Source: Chthoniobacteraceae bacterium
GTDB taxonomy: Bacteria > Verrucomicrobiota > Verrucomicrobiia > Chthoniobacterales > Chthoniobacteraceae
Direction: 5' to 3'
DNA length: 64,000 nucleotides
NCBI GenBank assembly: GCA_028293625.1
Contig: JAQGOL010000030.1
Location: 478,566 to 542,565, forward strand
Shown here: positions 35,924 to 44,717 of the stretch, piece after piece
How the letters are laid out: every line of letters begins with the position of its first letter
How positions within the stretch are numbered: position 1 is the first letter of the stretch
The notes under the pieces: model-generated
The model's database searches: none
What the model was told of the DNA's origin: nothing
The model's input: the letters and a program-made list of their open reading frames with translations, nothing else
Translations under genes and position numbers: made by a program

Positions 35924-37588
35924 TTAGATTGCATGATTGGCCGGTGCCTTAAGAAGGGCTCGCTTCGAGACAGGCAGATCCTTGGCAGGTTCGAGCTCTT
36001 TCCGCTCAATCATGATCCTTTGCATTGTCTCGCGGATTCCTGGCAGGTGGCCGAGCAATTCCTCAAATGCGCTCCTTGATACAGCCACCGCGTCGAGCGC
36101 TGTCGCCGCGCGAATGGAAGCGTTGCGCGGTTGATTGGAAATGAGGGCGGCTTCACCAAAGACAGCCCCCTTGCCCACGGTGGCAACCTCCTCGTCACCG
36201 CGTAAAACGACGGCCTCGCCTTGGACGATGAAGTAGATCTTGTCGCCAAGATCGCCTTTGGCAAAGATCATTTCGCCTGCCTCAAAGTGCTCGCGACGGA
36301 CGGGATCCTCATGGAAAAGCCGCAGTTGAGTAATGTCGCGTGGTAAAAAAACGTCGAGAACCCAATCGACAATGAGCCGCAGCTGGCCGTCAAAGCCGGG
36401 GAATTTCGTCACGTAAACTCCGCGCCATAAAATCCATGCAACAAGGCCCTTAAGATGGATGCCAAAGATTTCCGCAACGGCCGAACGGCGTCCCAGCGAA
36501 CCGAGCTTTCCCAAGCCGGTGAACTTGAAGATCTTCTGAGGCCGGCCGCGCAATGAGGCCACGATATTTTCCGCGCAAGTCCTTGCCTGCCGCAATGCGT
36601 GCTGGGCGGTAGGCGGAGACATTTGCCCATCCACCTGCATGATCGCCGCGCAATCCCCAAGGGCCCATAGCCCCTGCCAGTCAGGCACGGCGGTTGTCTG
36701 CTCGACGACAATGCGCCCTTTGTGTTGTTTCAGCGGGAGATGCGAAAGCATGGGATGCGGACCCGCCGGCACGGTGGCGACGGTCGTGCGTGTGCCGATC
36801 GTTTCGAGCGCGCTGGTCGACATATCCTCCACGACGACCGCTTCCGCGCTGACTGCCTTGAGTCCGGCGCCCAGTCTGATCTCCACACCGCGCCCAATAA
36901 GAAGGCGATGAGCAAAGGCCGCCAGCGACTCAACCAGCTCGGGCAAAATACGTCCGCCTCGCTGAAGTAGAATAAGCCGCAAGTCGCGCTCGGTTATATT
37001 ATGGTAGGCGCGCACCGCCTCGCGCAAAAAATCGTTCATCTCCGCGATACATTCGACTCCCGAAAATCCGCCGCCGGCTACCACGAATGTCAGCAAGCGG
37101 CGCCGCACCTCGGGATCAGTCTCCGTCTCCGCCTCCTCCAGTGCGCGCACCAGTTGATGGCGAAGCCGGAGTGCGTCGCCCAGATATTTAAAGGGGCTCG
37201 CATGCTCGCGCATCCCCGGGATTTTTGAATGATCAAGCTGCGTGCCCATGGCGAGGATGAGATGATCATAGGAGAGGGTCAACGAGGCCGGGCGCGCGCC
37301 CGGGCTTAACGTGACGGTGCGCGCCTCCAGATCAATTGCCTCCACCTCCCGGGTATAGACATGGGCTTTGGGCGCCATGCGCCGGATCGGGGCAATGACA
37401 TGGTTAAGTTCCACGGAGCCTGAAATGACTTCAGGCAAAAGCGGCTGGAAGGTGATGTAGTTCTCCTTATTAACCAGCGCGATCTCAAACGCATCGAGCT
37501 CTTGGCGCGTAAGCAGTTTGCCCAAATGAACCGCGGCGTAAACGCCGCCGAAACCGCTGCCTAAAATGAGGATGCGTTTTTTGGTCAT
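35924..37588 (-). CDS. Type II NADH dehydrogenase fused to a cyclic-nucleotide-binding domain
   Basis: 554 residues. The first 430 match NDH-2: KRILILGSGFGGVYAAVHLGKLL is the FAD site, VVAGGGFSGVECIAEMNDFL the NADH site and LWALGDCAAIM the conserved C-terminal motif. NDH-2 oxidises NADH and reduces quinone at the membrane without pumping protons. From about 435 on is a CAP_ED domain with GDLGDKIYFIVQGEAVVLRG and the phosphate-binding cassette FGEAALISNQPRNAS. This suggests that a cyclic nucleotide tunes respiratory activity. FGE, R and A of the cassette are all present, so ligand binding is possible. Confidence 0.92.
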   Translation of the reverse strand: MTKKRILILGSGFGGVYAAVHLGKLLTRQELDAFEIALVNKENYITFQPLLPEVISGSVELNHVIAPIRRMAPKAHVYTREVEAIDLEARTVTLSPGARPASLTLSYDHLILAMGTQLDHSKIPGMREHASPFKYLGDALRLRHQLVRALEEAETETDPEVRRRLLTFVVAGGGFSGVECIAEMNDFLREAVRAYHNITERDLRLILLQRGGRILPELVESLAAFAHRLLIGRGVEIRLGAGLKAVSAEAVVVEDMSTSALETIGTRTTVATVPAGPHPMLSHLPLKQHKGRIVVEQTTAVPDWQGLWALGDCAAIMQVDGQMSPPTAQHALRQARTCAENIVASLRGRPQKIFKFTGLGKLGSLGRRSAVAEIFGIHLKGLVAWILWRGVYVTKFPGFDGQLRLIVDWVLDVFLPRDITQLRLFHEDPVRREHFEAGEMIFAKGDLGDKIYFIVQGEAVVLRGDEEVATVGKGAVFGEAALISNQPRNASIRAATALDAVAVSRSAFEELLGHLPGIRETMQRIMIERKELEPAKDLPVSKRALLKAPANHAI

Positions 37589-38604
37589 AAAACGAGTGTT
37601 GAAATAATTCGCAATGCCTTACACGAAATCCTCTTATTTTTCTGTAGCTATGTAAACACCTCTTCATCCATTTAGTGGCGAATTCTGTTGATATGCGCGA
37701 CAACGTTCAAGCAGGAGCCGGCTTGGCGTACTAGCTCGCTGCGATTCAAGAACAGCCGAAGTGGCTTGCCAAACCCCCGGTCCGGATGGAGGCCAAATCG
37801 CGGTTCAAAGGAGGGCCGGTCTCTCCGAGGCGGAAGCTTGGCGGCCATAGGTAAGTGTCAACTCGCCTATAGCCGCATCGGCCAGCCAGGATAAGACCGC
37901 CTCGACTGCGACAAGATCCCGTGGATCGATCAGCCGCGATTAAAAACAACCTGCACCTGCCGCGCGGAGTCGGCGTTTTGGACAAAAACCGCGTTACGTG
38001 TTCCGGATTTGGAGGCTTGCCCTTCGCGAGTCCGCTCCGGGCTCTCCAATTTAATACTGGGTTTTTCTATAAGGAAATATGTCAGCAAAGACGCAACAAT
38101 CGTAATGATCTAACCTGCCGCATAATGAAAGGCATCGACAGAAAAACCAGATGAATTGCTCTTAATAAAATCAGCGACAACCGCAAGCGCCGATAAACTT
38201 CGTATACCAGACGCGCCTTACTGACACTAATCGCAATAGCGTAATGGAACCTAGCAGGGGAAAAAGTCTGGCTTTGTATATCCCCGCCGCCGTCTCGGAA
38301 AGCGTCTCTTATGCTGAACGCGCGCGCCAGTGAACGGACCATGGCACAAACGATACTATTGGAAGCGACAGAATCGTTAAATAATACAAGACTAGCTCCA
38401 CACCATCTGGCGGCTCGCGGAAATAGATGGTTTTAATTTCTCGCCTTGGAATTCAACGTGCTCTAGGGAGTCGCCCCGGATTTTTCAGAATGCGCACTTT
38501 TTCCTCCCTTCCATCGAGCGGCCTTACGAATTCGCCGCTTTTGGGCGATTGAACAATCCGATTGTGAAATCAATACAGACCGGAAAACAGGTGAGGGAAC
38601 CGCT
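37589..38604. other. Stretch of about 1 kb without a credible gene
   Basis: Between the divergent NADH dehydrogenase and a sensor kinase, only short overlapping frames occur on both strands, none with a recognisable motif. The second half (about 38040-38600) is visibly richer in A and T than its neighbours. Apart from a GGTGAGGG Shine-Dalgarno-like site just ahead of the ATG at 38605 I see no regulatory element. It may be decayed coding sequence or a long leader. Confidence 0.6.
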
Positions 38605-40104
38605 ATGAAGCTTTCCCCAAGGCATCTCCCCGCTGCCGGGGCTCTGGGCATGCTCATTCTTTGCGTGGTCATCAGCATAGCCGGACAGCCGCGCGTCATC
38701 CTCTATTTTCTATGCACGCTGATTGGCGTTGGCTGCGCGTTCGCACTGGGAAAGCGGCTGATTGAGGCGCAGACCGGGCACATTTCACGCCTTAATGTCG
38801 ATTTGCAGGCTGAAAATTCCGAGCAGATACGGATGCACGCGGAATTGGCGTACGAGCGTGATTTATTAAGAACGTTGCTTGAGCACTCGCCTGACCAGAT
38901 TTACTTCAAGGATCTGGAGTCGCGGTTTGTAAAGTGCAGCAACACCCTGGTGGAACGCTTTGAGTTGCAACACGCCGAGGAGCTCATTGGAAAGAGCGAC
39001 TTTGATTACTTTACCGACGATCACGCGCGCCCTGCATTTGAAGACGAGCAGCAGATCGTGCGAACCGGCAAGTCAGTGGTCGGCAGGGTTGAGAAGGAGC
39101 TCTGGAAGAACAGCGATAAAGTGACATGGGCTCTGACTACCAAGGGCCCTTTGAGGGATCGCGCCGGAAACATTATCGGAACCTTTGGCACATCCAAGGA
39201 TATTACTTCGATCAAGGAGGCCGAGGCGGAGCTTGAGAAGGTGAATAAAGAGCTGCTTGAAATCTCGCGGCAGGCCGGCATGGCGGAGGTGGCCACCAGC
39301 GTTCTTCATAACGTTGGCAACGTCCTGAATAGCGTCAATATATCGTGCTCCGTCATTTCCGATAAGGTGCGTAAATCGCGCGTTGGCAGCGTTGCGAAAA
39401 CGGCTGAGCTATTGCGCAACCATGGAGAAAATCTCGGAACCTTTCTTGCCACCGATCCCGTCGGCCAAAAGCTCCCCGGCTATCTGACAAAGCTTTCCGA
39501 GCATCTCGCGGCGGAGCAGTCGGCCATTTTAACTGAACTTGCCTCTTTGGTCCGAAATATCGAGCACATCAAAGAAATCGTCACGACGCAGCAAAGTTAT
39601 GCCGTGGTTGGCGGCGTCCGCGAGACCCTTCCAATGGTGACGTTGGTGGAGGACGCTTTACGGATGAATGAGGCAAGCCTGAGCCGGCACCGAATCGAGG
39701 TGATCCGCGAGTATGAGGAGATACCGCCTACATCAATGGAAAAACACAAGGTTCTCCAGATTTTGGTAAACCTCGTCAGCAATGCCCGACAGGCACTTAC
39801 CGAAAGTGCGCAAGCTGCCAAACGCCTCATTATCCGTATCCGCACGGAAAACGGCCAGGTCGTTGTGAGCATTACCGACAATGGCCTCGGCATTTTGCCC
39901 GAGAATATGACCCGCATTTTTGCGCACGGATTCACGACCAAAAAAAACGGACACGGATTCGGCCTTCATAGCGGCGTCCTTGCGGCTCAACAAATGGGCG
40001 GCCGCCTCACAGTGCAGAGCGATGGGCCTGGCACTGGCGCTACTTTCACTCTCGAACTGCCGCTTGATCAGGGTAAATCGAGCAAGCCAAAAAGCGGCGG
40101 TTAA
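38605..40104 (+). CDS. Two-TM PAS sensor histidine kinase (LHNVGN type)
   Basis: 499 residues. Two N-terminal hydrophobic segments (AAGALGMLILCVVISIAG and PRVILYFLCTLIGVGCAF), a coiled linker, a PAS domain at about 88-205 and a kinase core with H235 in TSVLHNVGNVLNS. The residue after the histidine is Asn rather than the Glu/Asp of most HisKA boxes. HATPase boxes are NLVSNARQAL, DNGLGI and GHGFGLHSG. No receiver follows. A GGTGAGGG site gives the start. The kinase core is a close paralogue of those at 42306-44087 and 53924-56485. Confidence 0.92.
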   Translation: MKLSPRHLPAAGALGMLILCVVISIAGQPRVILYFLCTLIGVGCAFALGKRLIEAQTGHISRLNVDLQAENSEQIRMHAELAYERDLLRTLLEHSPDQIYFKDLESRFVKCSNTLVERFELQHAEELIGKSDFDYFTDDHARPAFEDEQQIVRTGKSVVGRVEKELWKNSDKVTWALTTKGPLRDRAGNIIGTFGTSKDITSIKEAEAELEKVNKELLEISRQAGMAEVATSVLHNVGNVLNSVNISCSVISDKVRKSRVGSVAKTAELLRNHGENLGTFLATDPVGQKLPGYLTKLSEHLAAEQSAILTELASLVRNIEHIKEIVTTQQSYAVVGGVRETLPMVTLVEDALRMNEASLSRHRIEVIREYEEIPPTSMEKHKVLQILVNLVSNARQALTESAQAAKRLIIRIRTENGQVVVSITDNGLGILPENMTRIFAHGFTTKKNGHGFGLHSGVLAAQQMGGRLTVQSDGPGTGATFTLELPLDQGKSSKPKSGG

Positions 40105-40155
40105 AACCTCCCGTGGCTACCGGGTATGAAGCATGCCCCATTTGGCGGAACGTGC

Positions 40156-42306
40156 TTACGCCGCAAGCGCGGGATCGCTCTGCGTCGTGGTTTTGTCAGC
40201 GGATTGTTTATCAGAGCCGAGAACCTGCGCCAGCATCCGCAGCAAGGCTTCCGCGGTGAAAGGTTTGGGAAGAAAGAAGGGGGATCGCTCGCCGGTCGCG
40301 GAGCCATTCGATTTGAGGCCGCTGGTTGTAATGATTTTGACGTCCGGATTGATCTTTCTGAGCACAACAATGGTCGCGGCGCCATCCATTACCGGCATCA
40401 TCATGTCGGTGAGAACGACAGCGATTTCCGTGAACCGCTGGGCATAAAGGGCGACGGCTTCCACCCCTTCGGATGCGGTCAGGACGCGATAGCCGAAAGC
40501 TTCAAGCGCGTGTTGGGTGACCGTGCGAATGGAGAGTTCATCATCCACAACAAGCACCCATTCGCCGTTGCCGTGAATCAGCTCCGTCGTGCATATTCCC
40601 GTCTCCAAAGGGTGCAACTCCGCCTGAGCGGGCAGATAGACCTGGAAGGTCGTCCCTTTGCCTGCTTCGGAAACCACGCCGATAAATCCGCCATGGCTTT
40701 TGACAATTCCCAGCGAGGTCGAGAGCCCGAGCCCCGTTCCTTTGCCGATTTCCTTGGTGGTGAAAAAAGGATCAAAAATCTTGTCCAGCACCGCGTCGGG
40801 AATCCCTGTTCCGGTATCGCGCACCTCGATCAGCACATAAGGGCCTACCTTGGCGTCGTGGTTCATCGACACATACGATTCATCGAGCGTCACATTGGCC
40901 GCCGAGATCACGATCTTGCCGCCCTCAGGCATGGAGTCGCGCGCATTGACGCAGAGATTGAGAACAACCTGCTGGATCTGGGTGGAGTCGCCCAGGACAT
41001 TCCACAACCCCGGCGCGATGTCGGTTTTGAGATCGAGCTTTTTGGAGAATGTCGCGGCAGCAATTTTTTTGACCTCACTGATCAAATATTTTGGCTGCAC
41101 GGCAACCCGTTCTCCGGCAACGCCATGCGCAAAGTAAAGAACCTGGCGCACCATATCGGCGCCGCGCATGGCGCTCGCCTCGATGATTTCAAGCACCTCA
41201 AGGCTCTCCTGCTCAACGATCCTAAGCTTGAGGATGTCGACCGCCATGGTGATCGGCGAGAGCATGTTATTGAGGTCGTGGGCAATTCCGCCGGCCAGGG
41301 TCCCCAGACTCTCGATGCGCTGGGCGCGAACCAGTTGCGCCTTGAGCAGCTTGCCGTTGGTAATGTCAGTATTGATCGCGAGGATCGACTTCGGCTGGCC
41401 CTGCTCGTCGCGCACCAGCGTCCAATGCCCTTCCACGGTGATCTCGCGCCCATCTTTACTCTTGTGCAGCAATTCGCCAATCCAGGCGCCCTTTTCAATC
41501 ACAAGCCGCCGGGCCTCGGTAAAAGCGGTAATATCCTTATAAACGAGATCGGTGATTCTGGCTCCAAGCGCTTCCGCGGAAGTCCACCCATAGAGCCGCT
41601 CGGCACTCGCGTTCCAATAAAGCACGATGTCGTTGAGGTCGCGGACCAAAATGGCGTCCTGGGCCGCGTCGAGCAGCGCGGCCTGCTCGCGGATTTGCGC
41701 TTCAGCACGCTGCCGTTCGGCAATTTCGCTACGCAATTGCTGATTGGTGGCGGCGAGCTCGCGCGTGCGTTCCTGCACCATTCCTTCAAAATCAGCCAGC
41801 TGACGGCTCAGCGCCTGGCTTAACGCCCACTTTCTGGTCAGGGCATGGGCAAGCTGCAGCGCTTCAATCACCTCAAAAGGTTTTTTGAGAACAAGCAGGC
41901 GATCGGAGTTCCCGATTTTCTCGACCATTTCCTCCCATGAATGGTCCGAATAGGCCGTGCAAATGACCACCTGCAACTGAGGATAAATTTCCCAGAGCTT
42001 TCTGGTTGTCTCAATGCCATCCATTCCGGGCGGCATCCGCATATCGATGAAAGCCATCGCGTAAGGCGCTTCCTTTTCAAGCGAACGGCGAAGCATTAAG
42101 ATCCCTTCTTCGCCTTGATAGGCGGAATCGAGCTCAAAGAGTGTGGGAGTGGAGACCACATGCGATTGCTCCAGAAAGAACGCGTCCTCTTCGCGGTGGT
42201 CGCTTGCCTCGGCGGCGGCGGCGAAAATTTTGCGAAAATCGTCGTGAATCGCGCGGTTGTCGTCGATGAGCAGGATCCTGCCGTTTGTCTCGTTAAAGGT
42301 AGGCAT
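40156..42306 (-). CDS. Hybrid histidine kinase: receiver-PAS-kinase-receiver
   Basis: 716 residues, soluble. N-terminal receiver (LLIDDNRAI; phospho-acceptor D88 in FIDMRMPPGMDG), a coiled coil, a PAS domain at about 210-325, a kinase core with H343 in GGIAHDLNNML and HATPase boxes, and a C-terminal receiver with D634 in LTDMMMPVMDG. The architecture can relay phosphate internally, but no Hpt domain is attached. It starts one base inside the stop of the upstream kinase (TAATG), so they are co-translated within the kai cluster. The core closely resembles that of the 1619-residue kinase. Confidence 0.92.
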   Translation of the reverse strand: MPTFNETNGRILLIDDNRAIHDDFRKIFAAAAEASDHREEDAFFLEQSHVVSTPTLFELDSAYQGEEGILMLRRSLEKEAPYAMAFIDMRMPPGMDGIETTRKLWEIYPQLQVVICTAYSDHSWEEMVEKIGNSDRLLVLKKPFEVIEALQLAHALTRKWALSQALSRQLADFEGMVQERTRELAATNQQLRSEIAERQRAEAQIREQAALLDAAQDAILVRDLNDIVLYWNASAERLYGWTSAEALGARITDLVYKDITAFTEARRLVIEKGAWIGELLHKSKDGREITVEGHWTLVRDEQGQPKSILAINTDITNGKLLKAQLVRAQRIESLGTLAGGIAHDLNNMLSPITMAVDILKLRIVEQESLEVLEIIEASAMRGADMVRQVLYFAHGVAGERVAVQPKYLISEVKKIAAATFSKKLDLKTDIAPGLWNVLGDSTQIQQVVLNLCVNARDSMPEGGKIVISAANVTLDESYVSMNHDAKVGPYVLIEVRDTGTGIPDAVLDKIFDPFFTTKEIGKGTGLGLSTSLGIVKSHGGFIGVVSEAGKGTTFQVYLPAQAELHPLETGICTTELIHGNGEWVLVVDDELSIRTVTQHALEAFGYRVLTASEGVEAVALYAQRFTEIAVVLTDMMMPVMDGAATIVVLRKINPDVKIITTSGLKSNGSATGERSPFFLPKPFTAEALLRMLAQVLGSDKQSADKTTTQSDPALAA

Positions 42307-44087
42307 TAGCAGGGAGAATTGGCGAGTGGCAGCTCAAGGGTAAAAAGGGCGCCTTTGCCCGGACCGGCGCTGCAGGCATCGAGCGCTCCGCCTAATTGCT
42401 TTGCGGCGAGGGCAGCGCTGTGAAGTCCAAAACCATGCCCCCCTTCGCGAGTGGTAAATCCGTGTTCGAAAATGCGCGCCATATTTTCCGCGGGAATGCC
42501 AGCGCCCTCATCGCAGACTGAAATCTTGATGGACGAGCCGCCATTACAGCCGATCCGCAGGGTCATTCGCTTGCCTTGAGCGCCGGGATCGTCCATCGCA
42601 TATTTTGCATTGCTGATGAGGTTTACCAGAATCTGGAGCAATTTGTGTTTATCCACCTGCACCAGAGGCGTTTCCTCATATTCACGAACCACATTGACGC
42701 CATGACGATCGAGCCCGCTGGCGTTGATGCGGACAGCGTCCTCAACGAGACCAGCGGGCGATAATGCCTCAATCACGGGAGCCGTGCGCGTGTAACTTTG
42801 CTGCATGGCAACAATCTCCTTGATGTGGTCGACATGCCCGCCCAGCAATTGAAGTTCGCTGAGGACGGCGCGCTGTTCTTCAGCGAGTTGGCGGGCGAGT
42901 TTGGAGAGGAATTTGGGAAGTTTTAATCCCTGCACACTGGTTAAAAAGGCAGGTAAATCGCCGCTATGCTGCTCTAAAAGATTCGCGAGATTGGTGACGC
43001 TCGAACTGCGGCTTTGCCGGATTTTGCTCGCAGCGATCGTAACAGAAACATTAACGCTATTTAGCACGTTACCAACATTATGAAGGACATTGGTGGCGAT
43101 CTCCGCCATGCCCGCCTTCCGCGACGCTTCCCGCAACAACCGGTTTGCCTCTTCGAGCTCCGCCTCAACCTGCTTGCGTTCGGTAATGTCCTGGTTGGTG
43201 CCAACAAACTTCAGCGGTTTTCCAGCCGCGTCAAAGACCATGCGTCCGCGCGCCTGTACGACGCCTTGCGTTCCATCGGCTCGAATGATTCGATGATCGT
43301 GATTAAAAGACCTCTTCTCCTGAAGCGCTTTTTGAACCTCTTGCTCCACTCTCTCACGGTCTTCGGGATGGACCTGGTGGACATAACTCTCCGGGTTTGG
43401 AAAGAAGTCAGCACGGCTCAAATAATAGATCCGGTAGAGTTCATCCGACCAATTCACCTTGTTTGTAAGGATGTCCAGCTCCCAACTCCCGATATACGCC
43501 AGTCGTTGGGCTTCCGAAAGATTCGCTTCGCGGCTTTTAAGCTCGGCTTCCACTTGTTTGCTCTCGCTGATGTCCGTTGCGACCAGGCAGAGCGCCGCTG
43601 CGGAATCGGCAGGGAGAGGACTTAAGGCAAGCTGCACCGGCACCGGCGCCTCCTCGAGGGTATGAAGCACGATCTCCCCGCTGCTAGTGCCCGTGGCCGC
43701 GGTTTCAAGCATAAGATCAAAGGCGGCGCGATCGCCAGGCGACACAAACAAATGGAAAGCAAATCCGATAATTGCCTTCATCGGTCTTTTTAACATGGCG
43801 GCAAACCGCCGGTTGCAAAAAAGAATTGCCCCTTCAGAGGAAAGCGTCACGGCGCCCTGGTTCATTTCCTCGATGAGCACCCGGTAAGGCTCGTCGGCTC
43901 CTTTAAGAGTAAAGAGCTGATCCCCCCGCGGGCCTTCCACCAGCACGGCGTCGACTTCGCCAAAGCGGATCGCCCGCAACACTTCCTGCGCGTCCTCCAA
44001 GCGCACGCGCAGATCGCTAATCTCCGCACATAACTCTTCCCTTGTTTGCGTCTCAGGTTTCACGGGCGGAATTCGGGGTGGGCACAT
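42306..44087 (-). CDS. PAS-PAS sensor histidine kinase in the kai operon
   Basis: 593 residues, no membrane segment. Two PAS domains at about 65-175 and 195-305 (the second with the PAS/PAC pattern WSDELYRIYYLSRADFF...GTNQDITERK) precede a core with H336 in TNVLHNVGNVLN and HATPase boxes NLISNAKYAM and DEGAGI. The ATG at 44087 overlaps the upstream kaiB by 35 bases; a GTG at 44063 would give a shorter overlap. Its place directly behind the kai genes suggests it reads the KaiC state, as SasA and CikA do in cyanobacteria, though it has no KaiB-like domain of its own. Confidence 0.9.
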   Translation of the reverse strand: MCPPRIPPVKPETQTREELCAEISDLRVRLEDAQEVLRAIRFGEVDAVLVEGPRGDQLFTLKGADEPYRVLIEEMNQGAVTLSSEGAILFCNRRFAAMLKRPMKAIIGFAFHLFVSPGDRAAFDLMLETAATGTSSGEIVLHTLEEAPVPVQLALSPLPADSAAALCLVATDISESKQVEAELKSREANLSEAQRLAYIGSWELDILTNKVNWSDELYRIYYLSRADFFPNPESYVHQVHPEDRERVEQEVQKALQEKRSFNHDHRIIRADGTQGVVQARGRMVFDAAGKPLKFVGTNQDITERKQVEAELEEANRLLREASRKAGMAEIATNVLHNVGNVLNSVNVSVTIAASKIRQSRSSSVTNLANLLEQHSGDLPAFLTSVQGLKLPKFLSKLARQLAEEQRAVLSELQLLGGHVDHIKEIVAMQQSYTRTAPVIEALSPAGLVEDAVRINASGLDRHGVNVVREYEETPLVQVDKHKLLQILVNLISNAKYAMDDPGAQGKRMTLRIGCNGGSSIKISVCDEGAGIPAENMARIFEHGFTTREGGHGFGLHSAALAAKQLGGALDACSAGPGKGALFTLELPLANSPC

Positions 44088-44367
44088 CGAGAGCCGAAAG
44101 GACGCGCGCGGTATCGGATAAGTCGCCGATCAATCGGCGAATCGGAAGCGGCGAGTGCCGCACCAGCGTCGGAGCGACGATGATCTGATCGTCCTGGGCG
44201 CGCTCCGTCTCGGAATAAAGATCCACAACAGTTAAATTATATCTATCTTTTAAATAAAAATCGCAGATAGTCTTGATATTTTTTATTGCGCGGCTTGATT
44301 GCGGAGTATTACCGGTAACATAAAGCCTTAACACATACGGCTCGCTAGCGAATGAGAGGTCAGACAT
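44053..44367 (-). CDS. kaiB: KaiB-family protein, second copy
   Basis: 104 residues with a thioredoxin-like KaiB fold. YVLRLYVTGNTPQSSRAIKNIKTICDFYLKDRYNLTVVDLYSE and APTLVRHSPLPIRRLIGDLSD cover the family's conserved core. It is the second of two tandem copies, 8 bases after the first and overlapping the kinase gene by 35. The two copies differ clearly, so one may bind KaiC and the other another partner. In cyanobacteria KaiB switches fold to bind phosphorylated KaiC. Confidence 0.92.
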   Translation of the reverse strand: MSDLSFASEPYVLRLYVTGNTPQSSRAIKNIKTICDFYLKDRYNLTVVDLYSETERAQDDQIIVAPTLVRHSPLPIRRLIGDLSDTARVLSALDVPTPNSARET

Positions 44368-44375
44368 TCTTTCCT

Positions 44376-44717
44376 TTAGTACTGGCCATTAAAATTGTGC
44401 GGTTGCAAATCGAGACTCTCAAGCACCCGTCCTATGTCCGCCAGATTGCCAATTATCCTTCGCACAGGCGACGGCGTTTTGCGCACAAGCGTTGGCACGG
44501 CAACAATCTGGTCGCCTTGGGCCAGATGCGGATTTTTCATCAGATCGATCACTTTAATCTGATAATGGCCCGCAAGATGTTGCTCGCAAATCTGCTCAAG
44601 ATTGCGAAGAGCGGCGAGCGATTTCAAAGTGGGGCCCGCCACATAAAGCCGCAGATCCCACTCGAAACTGGATGCGGCCCGCGATACCTTGGCGGGTTTC
44701 TTGCTACCTCGTTTCAT
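44376..44717 (-). CDS. kaiB: KaiB-family protein, first copy
   Basis: 113 residues. After a basic leader (MKRGSKKPAKVSRAASS) comes the KaiB core WDLRLYVAGPTLKSLAALRNLEQICEQHLAGHYQIKVIDLMKNPHLAQGDQIVAVPTLVRKTPSPVRRIIGNLAD, which is closer to cyanobacterial KaiB (VIDLMKNPHLA, VRRIIG) than the other copy. The start codon overlaps the kaiC stop by 4 bases (ATGA), so translation is coupled to kaiC. Confidence 0.94.
   Translation of the reverse strand: MKRGSKKPAKVSRAASSFEWDLRLYVAGPTLKSLAALRNLEQICEQHLAGHYQIKVIDLMKNPHLAQGDQIVAVPTLVRKTPSPVRRIIGNLADIGRVLESLDLQPHNFNGQY

Noticed and set aside
40156..42306. Plus-strand frame of 565 codons at 40126-41823
   Set aside because: It is antisense to the hybrid kinase and has no recognisable domain.
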